From JAFGKM01 sp964403465 (lineage in GTDB: Bacteria; Ratteibacteria; UBA8468; B48-G9; JAFGKM01): a stretch of 6,493 nucleotides of DNA. The stretch spans positions 1-6,493 of the forward strand of contig CAYOFY010000082.1 of NCBI GenBank assembly GCA_964403465.1, given 5' to 3'. Below are positions 1-5,651 of the stretch, piece by piece (position 1 is the first letter of the stretch; each line of letters starts with the position of its first letter). The notes under the pieces are model-generated. The model was not told where the DNA came from. It saw only the letters and a list, made by a program, of their open reading frames with translations, and did not search any database. The translations under genes and the position numbers were made by a program.

Positions 1-9
1 AAAATCTGA

Positions 10-15
10 TATAAT
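10..15 (+). promoter_or_regulatory. Possible -10 promoter element (TATAAT) upstream of the EF-G paralogue
   Basis: A perfect match to the sigma-70-type -10 hexamer TATAAT lies at 10-15. Its -35 partner would fall before the window, so only half of the promoter can be judged. Transcription would begin at about 21-23, giving a leader of roughly 75 bases that includes the hairpin at 17-53. A second, weaker candidate (CATAAT, 68-73) has no convincing -35 element about 17 bases upstream and would leave a very short leader. A single hexamer occurs by chance fairly often, so this call rests mainly on its position in front of a tight gene cluster. Confidence 0.4.
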
Positions 16-16
16 A

Positions 17-53
17 TCCAGAAACCCGGGATTCGGAGTTCCTGGTTTCCGGG
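17..53 (+). other. Imperfect hairpin in the leader before the first gene
   Basis: Bases 17-31 can pair with 39-53. GAAACC (21-26) pairs with GGTTTC (44-49), flanked by CC (18-19) with GG (51-52) and by GGGA (28-31) with TTCC (39-42), which includes one G-T pair. Mismatches fall at 20/50 and 27/43, and the loop is TTCGGAG (32-38). The same stretch holds a direct repeat of CCGGGATT (26-33 approximately, and 49-56). No T-run follows, so it is not a standard intrinsic terminator. It could be a 5' leader structure, an operator-like dyad, or the tail of an upstream repeat. No function can be assigned from the sequence. Confidence 0.5.
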
Positions 54-84
54 ATTGTTACGCATCTCATAATATGGTTTAACG

Positions 85-91
85 AGAGGAG
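85..91 (+). promoter_or_regulatory. Ribosome-binding site of the EF-G paralogue (AGAGGAG)
   Basis: AGAGGAG at 85-91 is a near-consensus Shine-Dalgarno sequence ending 6 bases before the ATG at 98. It fixes that start codon. Confidence 0.85.
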
Positions 92-97
92 AAAAGA

Positions 98-2119
98 ATG
101 GGAAGTATTTACAACATTGGGATTTTCGGGGGCAACAAAACAGGGAAGACAATGCTTGCCGAGGCAATGCTCTTCAAGGCGGGCATGCTGGACAGGATGG
201 GCAGCATAAACGAAGGCAATACTGCGCTTGATTATGATGATGAAGAGATAAGAAGGCAGATGAGCATCAACCTGAGCGCAGGCTACATAAAGAACGGGAA
301 AAACAGGGTTATGTACATCCTGAATACACCGGGATACATGGATTTCATAGGAGAACAGATCGCGGGAATTGAGGCCGCGGATATAGCGGTCCTGAACATA
401 TCTGCCGATGAGGGGATTTCAACCGGCGCGGAAAAACTCTGGGAACTGGTCTCGGAGAAGAAAAAGCCGGTAGTCATATTCGTAAACAAGATGGACATGC
501 CTGACATTTCTTTTGACAAACTCTGGGACGAGATGGAATCGGTCTTCGGGAAGAGACTGCTTCTTGTGACATGCCCGGTCCAGGAAAACGGCAGATTGAC
601 AGGCGTTGCCAATCTTCTTGACAGCAAGCAGGCGGACAGCCCGGTTTTCAAGAAGTACATCCAGCGCTCCATGGACGTGATCGCCGAACTGGATGACGCC
701 CTGATGGAAAAATACCTGGAAGGGGAGGAGATACCTGTTGACGAGATAGCGAAACACATAAAACAGGGGGTTATCCAGGGCAGGGTGATACCGGTTCTCT
801 CCGGCTCGGCCATGAGCCAGACAGGCACGGGCGAATTGACGGAATTCATCTTTGATTACATGCCTTCCTCGGAAGAACTTCCTCCGCTGAAGGTATCCGC
901 CCAGGACGGCCAGGAGAAGGATATTCAAAGGAAAGAGGATGAGCCGCTTCTCGGGTTTGTCGTGAAGACGATCTTTGACCCTTTTGCGGGAAAACTATCC
1001 TACCTCAGAGTGCTGTCGGGTAAGCTGAAATCCAACTCCCAGTTCTTCAACGGCACCAAGAAGGCGAAGGAGCGCGTCGGACAGTTGCTCAGGATGGAGG
1101 GAAAGAAACAGGAATCCGTGACCGAGGCGCTTCCAGGGGAGGTTGTGGCGGTTGCGAAACTCTCCAGCGCCGAGGCCTTTGACGTATTCTGCGAACAGGG
1201 AAGCCCTCTTTCGCTGAACCTTCCCCGTCTGCCGGAGGGAGCCGTTTCCTATTCAATAAGGCCCAGGGTCAAGGGAACGGAAGACAAACTCGGCAATGCC
1301 ATCAACAGGATAGCCGAGGAGGATCCCACCATCAGGGTCTACAGGGATGACGAGACAGGGGAAACGATCATCTCCGGTATGGGCGACCTTCACATAGACA
1401 TAGCGATAAACAAATTCAAGAACAAGTTTGGCGTTGAGGTTGAAAAGGGCATACCAAAGATAGCATACAAGGAAACCGTTACGACCACAGCCGATGCGGA
1501 GGGGAAGCACAAGAAACAGACAGGCGGAAGGGGGCAGTACGGGCACTGTTTCATCAAGTTGGAGCCGCTGCCCAGAGGCGGTGGTTTTGAGTTCGTTGAC
1601 GAGGTGGTGGGCGGAGCCATCCCCAGGCAGTTCATACCCTCGGTTGAAAAGGGGATAAAAGAGGGGATGAAGAAGGGCTCTCTTGCATACTATCCGGTGG
1701 TTGACATACGGGTCCGTCTCTACGACGGGACATATCATACGGTGGATTCCTCAGACATAGCCTTTCAACTGGCTGGAATCCTTGCCCTGCAGAAGGCCCT
1801 TCAGCAGGGGAATCCCATACTGCTTGAACCGATTGTCAACGTGGAGATAAGAATCCCGCAGGATTTCGTAGGAGACGTCATGGGTACGGTGAATGCTAAG
1901 AGAGGCAGGGTGCTGGACATGATCACGGCCGGCAGGACGCAGGTGGTGAAGGCCCAGGTTCCCCTCGCAGAGATGGCAAATTATACGAACGAGTTAAGGT
2001 CAATAACAAGCGGACAGGGCACATATACGATGGTCTTCTCTCACTATGAAGTTGTGCCGTCTCACATAGCGCAGAAGATAATAGACGAGAGGAAAAAAGA
2101 GAAGGAGCAGCAGCAATAA
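98..2119 (+). CDS. fusA2: Elongation factor G-like protein (FusA2-type EF-G paralogue)
   Basis: This 673-residue protein has the full EF-G architecture: GTPase domain (about 1-265), beta-barrel domain II (about 284-375), domain III (about 385-458), domain IV (about 459-580) and domain V (about 581-660). Visible motifs are the P-loop GGNKTGKT (11-18), switch I IRRQMSI (51-57), G3 NTPGY (76-80), NKMD (130-133), SGSA (235-238) and the domain IV segments GGRGQYGH (476-483) and YHTVDSSDIAF (546-556). Switch I reads RQMSI where true EF-G has RGITI, and G3 ends in Tyr where EF-G has the catalytic His. Both are typical of the FusA2/EF-G-2-like branch, so this is not the main translocase. Asn in place of the G3 Asp is odd even for that branch. 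Members are cytoplasmic GTPases that can act on the ribosome, but their role is poorly defined. A strong ribosome-binding site supports the start. It is the first gene of the cluster, 4 bases from the next. The family is certain and the subfamily very likely. Confidence 0.93.
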   Translation: MGSIYNIGIFGGNKTGKTMLAEAMLFKAGMLDRMGSINEGNTALDYDDEEIRRQMSINLSAGYIKNGKNRVMYILNTPGYMDFIGEQIAGIEAADIAVLNISADEGISTGAEKLWELVSEKKKPVVIFVNKMDMPDISFDKLWDEMESVFGKRLLLVTCPVQENGRLTGVANLLDSKQADSPVFKKYIQRSMDVIAELDDALMEKYLEGEEIPVDEIAKHIKQGVIQGRVIPVLSGSAMSQTGTGELTEFIFDYMPSSEELPPLKVSAQDGQEKDIQRKEDEPLLGFVVKTIFDPFAGKLSYLRVLSGKLKSNSQFFNGTKKAKERVGQLLRMEGKKQESVTEALPGEVVAVAKLSSAEAFDVFCEQGSPLSLNLPRLPEGAVSYSIRPRVKGTEDKLGNAINRIAEEDPTIRVYRDDETGETIISGMGDLHIDIAINKFKNKFGVEVEKGIPKIAYKETVTTTADAEGKHKKQTGGRGQYGHCFIKLEPLPRGGGFEFVDEVVGGAIPRQFIPSVEKGIKEGMKKGSLAYYPVVDIRVRLYDGTYHTVDSSDIAFQLAGILALQKALQQGNPILLEPIVNVEIRIPQDFVGDVMGTVNAKRGRVLDMITAGRTQVVKAQVPLAEMANYTNELRSITSGQGTYTMVFSHYEVVPSHIAQKIIDERKKEKEQQQ

Positions 2120-2123
2120 TAAC

Positions 2124-2651
2124 ATGATAAAGGTGGAAATAGAGGGGATTGTTCTCAATCTTCTGAACAAGTCTCCGGTTGTTATCCTCAAGAGCAAGAC
2201 CGGAAAAATACTGCCGATTGTGGTCGGGATTTTTGAAGCGCAGTCCATACTCTTCGTTCTTGAGGAAGCGGTTTTCCCCAGGCCGCTCACCCATGACCTC
2301 ATGAAGAACATAATAAACTCCTCCGGCTGCAAATTCGTGAGACTTGAGATCAGCATGATAAAGGAAAACACCTATTATGCGAACATCATCGTCCAGAAGG
2401 GTGAAGAAACGGTGAAGATAGATGCCAGGCCGAGCGACGGCATAGCCCTCGCCCTGAGGTTCAAGGCGCCGATCTTTGTTGAGGAGAACCTGCTGGAAGA
2501 CGTGGAGATAATAAAATACTACGACAGCAAGAGTTTTCTCAAGGCGAACGACCTTGCAAAACCCATAAGCAAGAAGGAGGCGGAGGATTTCAGGAAGGTT
2601 ATTGAAGGTATGAGCGCAAAAGAATTCTGGGAAAAAATGAAAAAAGAGTAA
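2124..2651 (+). CDS. Bifunctional nuclease family protein (BFN, DUF151)
   Basis: The 175-residue product matches the BFN/DUF151 family, whose best-known bacterial structure is Thermotoga TM0160 and whose plant members have been reported to have both DNase and RNase activity. Hallmarks are ILPIVVGIFEAQSI (29-42), the RPLTHDL segment (53-59) and DARPSDGIALALR (100-112), followed by the beta-strand segment FKAPIFV (113-119). The charged tail (about 150-175, with FRKVIEGMSAKEF) is the usual family C-terminus. No UVR domain is appended, unlike in some longer homologues. There is no signal peptide or membrane segment, so it is probably cytoplasmic. The start lies 4 bases after the EF-G paralogue stop. 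The only purine-rich site, AAGGAG (2102-2107), is 16 bases upstream, longer than ideal, so translational coupling to the previous gene is likely. Nuclease activity in bacteria is inferred from the family and is not shown by catalytic residues I can identify here. Confidence 0.9.
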   Translation: MIKVEIEGIVLNLLNKSPVVILKSKTGKILPIVVGIFEAQSILFVLEEAVFPRPLTHDLMKNIINSSGCKFVRLEISMIKENTYYANIIVQKGEETVKIDARPSDGIALALRFKAPIFVEENLLEDVEIIKYYDSKSFLKANDLAKPISKKEAEDFRKVIEGMSAKEFWEKMKKE

Positions 2652-2677
2652 GGGCGCTAAGAGAGATAAATCATAAC

Positions 2678-2691
2678 CCCTCACAAGAGGG
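2678..2691 (+). other. Small hairpin in the gap before yebC
   Basis: CCCTC (2678-2682) and GAGGG (2687-2691) form a perfect 5-bp stem with an ACAA loop. No T-run follows, so it is unlikely to terminate transcription. It sits in the 76-base gap between the BFN gene and yebC and could act as a minor mRNA processing or stability element, or be chance. Nothing else stands out in that gap apart from the yebC ribosome-binding site. Confidence 0.3.
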
Positions 2692-2714
2692 CGTATCAAA
2701 GAAGAGTTCAGGAT

Positions 2715-2722
2715 AAAGGAGG
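2715..2722 (+). promoter_or_regulatory. Strong ribosome-binding site of yebC (AAAGGAGG)
   Basis: AAAGGAGG at 2715-2722 is close to a perfect anti-16S match, with 5 bases before the ATG at 2728. It is the best Shine-Dalgarno sequence in the window and suggests that yebC is translated independently of the gene before it. Confidence 0.9.
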
Positions 2723-2727
2723 GCACA

Positions 2728-3471
2728 ATGTCCGGACATTCCAAATGGCACAGTATCAAGCACAAGAAGATGGCGACGGATGCAAAGAGAGGCAAGATGT
2801 TCACGAAGTTCATAAGGGAGATCATGATGGCCGCAAAGACCGGCGGCGGCAATCCCGATACCAACCCGCGCCTCAGGATGGTGATAGACAAGGCGAAGGG
2901 TTTCAACATGCCGAACGACAACATCCAGCGAGCCATCAAGAAAGGGCTTGGAGAAGAGGGGGGCGTACAGTTTGAGCAGGTAACGTATGAAGGGTACGGA
3001 CCCGGCGGGGTGGCCGTTTACATTGAGGTCCTGACGGACAACAAAAACAGGAGCGCTTCCGAGATCCGCTCAATCTTTTCCAAGCACAGCGGGAACCTGG
3101 GGGGAGCGGGCAGCGTCTCCTGGATATTTGAGAGGAAAGGCGTCATTTCCGTCAGCAGGGAGAAGGTAAAGGAGGACGAACTTCTTGAAATGATTCTTGA
3201 TGCCGGTGCCGAGGACATGTCTGATGAAGGGGACGTCTACGAGATCACCGTAATGCCCGAAAAGTTTGAATCAGTGAAGAAGGTGCTTGCCGATAAGAAG
3301 ATAGAGACGGTGGACGCGAGCGTTACGCTTGTGCCCAAGAATACGGTGAAGGTTGAAGGAAAGACAGCCGAGCAGATTCTCAAGCTGCTTGAGGCACTTG
3401 AGGACCATGACGACGTGCAGGGCGCCTATGCCAATTTTGACATACCTGACGATGTAGTCAGCGCCGTCTGA
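2728..3471 (+). CDS. yebC: YebC/PmpR/TACO1 family regulatory protein
   Basis: The 247-residue length is normal for YebC. The diagnostic N-terminus MSGHSKWHSIKHKK (1-14) is followed by family blocks YEGYGPGGVAV (87-97), TDNKNR (103-108) and GNLGGAGSVSWIFERKG (122-138), and by the C-terminal block LEDHDDVQGAYANFDI (about 224-239). The family was first described as DNA-binding regulators (PmpR of Pseudomonas). The mitochondrial homologue TACO1 promotes translation, and more recent bacterial work places YebC proteins at the ribosome, helping translation of proline-rich stretches. Which role applies here cannot be told from sequence. It is cytoplasmic, with no membrane segment. The next genes are ruvC, ruvA and ruvB, an arrangement shared by many bacteria. 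The coding region ends with tandem in-frame stops, TGA then TAG (3469-3474). The call is essentially certain at family level. Confidence 0.97.
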   Translation: MSGHSKWHSIKHKKMATDAKRGKMFTKFIREIMMAAKTGGGNPDTNPRLRMVIDKAKGFNMPNDNIQRAIKKGLGEEGGVQFEQVTYEGYGPGGVAVYIEVLTDNKNRSASEIRSIFSKHSGNLGGAGSVSWIFERKGVISVSREKVKEDELLEMILDAGAEDMSDEGDVYEITVMPEKFESVKKVLADKKIETVDASVTLVPKNTVKVEGKTAEQILKLLEALEDHDDVQGAYANFDIPDDVVSAV

Positions 3472-3481
3472 TAGGAAACAA

Positions 3482-3545
3482 GTGGGATGTCAGATGCCGG
3501 ATGCTAAATGAAAAATGTTTTTGCATCTCACATCTCACATCTCGC
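3482..3545 (+). repeat. Long imperfect inverted repeat between yebC and ruvC
   Basis: Bases 3482-3504 can pair with 3523-3545. Counting position by position I find 17 Watson-Crick pairs, 3 G-T pairs and 3 mismatches (at 3491, 3497 and 3498). The 18-base AT-rich loop (3505-3522) itself contains A5-TG-T5. Both arms are built from 7-base units carrying an ATG or CAT core, so the dyad consists of two facing heptamer arrays. The predicted hairpin ends only 12 bases before the ruvC ATG and occupies the place where its ribosome-binding site should be. There is no T-run after the stem, so it does not look like a terminator. Confidence 0.75.
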
Positions 3546-3551
3546 GTCTCA
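3524..3551 (+). repeat. Heptamer tandem array (about four copies of CATCTCA)
   Basis: Four consecutive 7-base units read CATCTCA (3524-3530), CATCTCA (3531-3537), CATCTCG (3538-3544) and CGTCTCA (3545-3551). The opposite arm has related degenerate units GGATGTC, AGATGCC and GGATGCT (3485-3505). The unit is not a multiple of three, and the array is not coding. It lacks the long units and spacers of a CRISPR. It looks like a short intergenic simple-sequence repeat that may vary in copy number between strains. Confidence 0.75.
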
Positions 3552-3557
3552 CAAAGC

Positions 3558-4061
3558 ATGAAGATATTAGGGGTTGACCCGGGTGTTAACAGGGTGGGAT
3601 ACGGGCTGGTTGAGGGCAGCGAGCAAAAACAGTCCGTCTTGCGGGCAGGCACGATAATACCCGCCGCGAGCGCTTCCTACGAGAGCAAAATCCGCGCCAT
3701 ACTTGAGAAATTTGACATGCTGCTGGACGAGACAGCGCCCGAGATAATAGTCATTGAAGAGATCTATCTGGGCAGCAATGTCCGCATTGCCCTGAAGATA
3801 GGACAGGTGATGGGAGTCATCATGGGTGCGGCGCTGAGGAAGGGGGTGTCTTTCCAGCTGCTTTCCGCCCGCGAAATAAAACAGAGCATCACGGGACAGG
3901 GTTCGGCCACGAAAGAACAGGTGCAGTTCATGATAGGGCACATGACCGGGTACACGGGGTTCGGGACAATGGACGAAAGCGACGCCGTTGCCACGGCGGT
4001 GGCCTACATCCATCATAAAAAAGAGCATGATTTACTACATACAGGGCAGACTGGTCTTTAA
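3558..4061 (+). CDS. ruvC: Crossover junction endodeoxyribonuclease RuvC
   Basis: RuvC is the Mg2+-dependent dimeric nuclease that cuts Holliday junctions symmetrically during recombinational repair, acting with RuvAB. The 167-residue product has the RNase H-like fold signatures and the four catalytic acids: Asp7 (MKILGVDPG), Glu67 (VIEEIY), and Asp139 and Asp142 (DESD). The conserved basic block IKQSITGQGSATKEQV (107-122) is also present. The ATG at 3558 is chosen because RuvC proteins begin exactly at this MKILGVDPG strand. The in-frame ATG at 3501 would add 19 residues encoded by the heptamer repeat. Neither start has a recognisable Shine-Dalgarno sequence, the bases before 3558 being pyrimidine-rich repeat. 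No alternative GTG or TTG lies between them. The gene overlaps ruvA by 35 bases. Function is highly secure, while the mechanism of initiation is unclear. Confidence 0.95.
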   Translation: MKILGVDPGVNRVGYGLVEGSEQKQSVLRAGTIIPAASASYESKIRAILEKFDMLLDETAPEIIVIEEIYLGSNVRIALKIGQVMGVIMGAALRKGVSFQLLSAREIKQSITGQGSATKEQVQFMIGHMTGYTGFGTMDESDAVATAVAYIHHKKEHDLLHTGQTGL

Positions 4062-4614
4062 GTCGCCCGCCAGGATTATCGTGGAGAACAACGGCATAGG
4101 TTACACCGTGAACGTTTCCCTTGGAACCTACCAGTCCGTGGGAGAAGAGGGGAACAACGTTCTCCTCTACACCGTCCAGCAGATAAGGGAGGAGGAGATG
4201 ACCCTTTTCGGATTTTCCACGGAAAAGGAAAGGGATGCCTTCCTCATGCTCCTGTCCGTTCCGGGCATAGGACCGAAGGTGGCAATGAGAATTCTCTCCG
4301 GCCTGAGCACCGAGGAACTCTACCAGGCGATACTTTCAGAAAACACCTCCTTCCTTACCAATGTGCCGGGGATTGGCAAGAAGACCGGAGAACGTCTGAT
4401 AGTTGAATTGAAGCAGAAGATTGAGAAACTCCCGGTCTCGGCGGAAAGACAGGAAGAGGGCGAAAGGGAGATTTTTGCAAGTGCGGTTGAGGCGCTGACG
4501 GTGCTTGGCTACAGGAGGCGGGATGCTGCTGCCAATGTGGCCAGGATAATGAAGGAAGGCGGCAGGAAGATGACCATAGAGGATGTGATAAGAGAAGCGC
4601 TGAAGAAGGGATAA
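4027..4614 (+). CDS. ruvA: Holliday junction branch migration protein RuvA
   Basis: RuvA binds the four-way junction as a tetramer and loads RuvB hexamers on opposite arms. The 195-residue product shows the N-terminal OB-fold (about 1-63), two helix-hairpin-helix motifs centred on VPGIG (78-82 and 113-117), a charged linker (about 133-147) and the C-terminal RuvB-binding three-helix domain (about 148-195, EALTVLGYRRRDA). Glu55 and Glu56 sit where the acidic pin of E. coli RuvA (Glu55, Asp56) keeps the strands apart. The ATG at 4027 gives the usual MIYYIQGRL start. A longer reading from TTG at 3988 would add 13 residues not seen in the family. The start lies inside ruvC in another frame, with only a weak AAGAG immediately before it, so translation probably depends on ribosomes finishing ruvC. 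ruvB follows 4 bases after the stop. Confidence 0.96.
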   Translation: MIYYIQGRLVFKSPARIIVENNGIGYTVNVSLGTYQSVGEEGNNVLLYTVQQIREEEMTLFGFSTEKERDAFLMLLSVPGIGPKVAMRILSGLSTEELYQAILSENTSFLTNVPGIGKKTGERLIVELKQKIEKLPVSAERQEEGEREIFASAVEALTVLGYRRRDAAANVARIMKEGGRKMTIEDVIREALKKG

Positions 4615-4618
4615 TACA

Positions 4619-5647
4619 ATGGAAGAAAGGATGACGTCCCCGATCGCGGGCACCACCGAGGAACGGATATACGAGAACACTCTCAGGCCCAGGGGTTTTT
4701 CCGAGTTCGTCGGCCAGGACAAGGTTAAGGAGAATCTCGCGGTTTTCATAAAAGCCGCAAAAGATAGAGGGGATGTCCTTGACCATGTTCTTTTCCACGG
4801 GCCTCCCGGCATCGGGAAAACGACCCTTGCGTATATCCTCGCCAACGAGATGGGCGTGAACATAAGGGCAACGTCCGGCCCGGTCATTGAGAGGGCGGGA
4901 GACCTTGCGGGGATACTCACGAATCTTGAGCAGGGCGACATACTCTTCATAGACGAGATACACCGGCTTTCAAGGAACATTGAAGAGTACCTTTACAGCG
5001 GGATGGAGGAGTTCTGCATAGACATAGTGATAGGCGAGGGGCCCAAGGCAAAATCGGTCAAGATTCCGCTGAAACGCTTCACCCTTGTTGGTGCGACCAC
5101 CAGGGTGGGGCTGCTGACGTCACCGCTGAGGAACAGGTTCGGCATCATGCACCGGCTGGATTACTACAGCGCCGATGAACTGAAGGCGATAATAATCAGG
5201 GCTGCCCGGCTGATAAACACGGAGATAACGGAAGAGGGCGCCGAGGAGATATCAAAGCGTTCAAGGGGTACCCCGAGGGTTGCGAACCGCCTCCTGAGGA
5301 GAATAAGGGATTACGCTCAGGTGAAGGGCAAGGGGGTTGTGGACAGGGAGATAGCCAAACTCGCGCTTGACAGGATGGATGTTGACGAGGAAGGACTGGA
5401 CGAGATGGACAAGAAGATACTGGAGGTCATCATAACCAAGTTTGCGGGAGGACCAGTCGGTCTCAAGAGTCTGTCCATAGCGGTCGGGGAGGAATCGGAC
5501 ACGATAGAAGAGGTTTACGAGAGTTTCCTTGTAAGGAAGGGCTTTATCAAGAAGACCTCGCAGGGCAGGACGGCCACCGCTCTCGCCTACAAGCACATGG
5601 GTATCAGCATGACCGGCACAGGGAAGGAAAACACGAATCTTTTTTAA
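4619..5647 (+). CDS. ruvB: Holliday junction branch migration ATPase RuvB
   Basis: RuvB is the AAA+ motor that drives branch migration as hexameric rings on RuvA-bound junctions. The 342-residue product has Walker A GPPGIGKTT (61-69), Walker B LFIDEI (109-114), sensor 1 GATTR (159-162 region), the arginine-finger segment SPLRNRFG (168-175), sensor 2 RGTPR (216-220) and the C-terminal winged-helix domain (about 262-335), including GGPVGLKSL and the wing GFIKKTSQGRTATALA. Every expected catalytic element is present. The start at 4619 has AAGGG (4606-4610) with 8 bases of spacing. An internal Met at codon 5 is less well placed. The last codons run into a T6A6 tract, and the stop is followed after 3 bases by lptB in the same reading frame. 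Membership in the ruvCAB group is certain. Confidence 0.97.
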   Translation: MEERMTSPIAGTTEERIYENTLRPRGFSEFVGQDKVKENLAVFIKAAKDRGDVLDHVLFHGPPGIGKTTLAYILANEMGVNIRATSGPVIERAGDLAGILTNLEQGDILFIDEIHRLSRNIEEYLYSGMEEFCIDIVIGEGPKAKSVKIPLKRFTLVGATTRVGLLTSPLRNRFGIMHRLDYYSADELKAIIIRAARLINTEITEEGAEEISKRSRGTPRVANRLLRRIRDYAQVKGKGVVDREIAKLALDRMDVDEEGLDEMDKKILEVIITKFAGGPVGLKSLSIAVGEESDTIEEVYESFLVRKGFIKKTSQGRTATALAYKHMGISMTGTGKENTNLF

Positions 5648-5651
5648 AAAA
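5640..5651 (+). other. T6A6 tract spanning the ruvB stop and the lptB start
   Basis: Bases 5640-5645 are six T and 5646-5651 six A, forming a perfect 12-base palindrome that contains the ruvB TAA and the first base of the lptB ATG. The nearest purine-rich sequence (GGGAAGGAAA, 5621-5630) is about 20 bases upstream of the lptB start, so lptB lacks a normally spaced ribosome-binding site and may rely on reinitiation after ruvB. Runs of this kind are also sites of polymerase or ribosome slippage, though no conserved slippage signal can be shown here. Confidence 0.5.

Noticed and set aside
98..2119. Canonical EF-G (fusA)
   Set aside because: The RQMSI switch I and the Tyr in place of the catalytic His fit the FusA2 branch, and no rpsL, rpsG or tuf genes lie next to it.
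2678..2700. Intrinsic terminator between the BFN gene and yebC
   Set aside because: The stem is only 5 bp and is followed by GCGTATCAAA, without a T-run.
1923..2939. Long open frame on the - strand across the end of the EF-G paralogue, the BFN gene and the start of yebC
   Set aside because: It runs opposite three genes with clear family matches, shows no recognisable domain, and its translation looks like the reverse of conserved coding sequence.
3485..3551. CRISPR array
   Set aside because: The units are 7 bases with no unique spacers and are arranged in facing orientation, unlike the 23-40 base repeats and spacers of a CRISPR.
3501..3557. N-terminal extension of RuvC from the ATG at 3501
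   Set aside because: The 19 extra residues are encoded by the heptamer repeat and loop, precede the conserved first strand MKILGVDPG, and have no ribosome-binding site.
3988..4026. Extension of RuvA upstream to a TTG codon
   Set aside because: RuvA proteins begin with the MIYYIQG-like strand found at 4027. The extra 13 residues would lengthen the overlap with ruvC without any family support.
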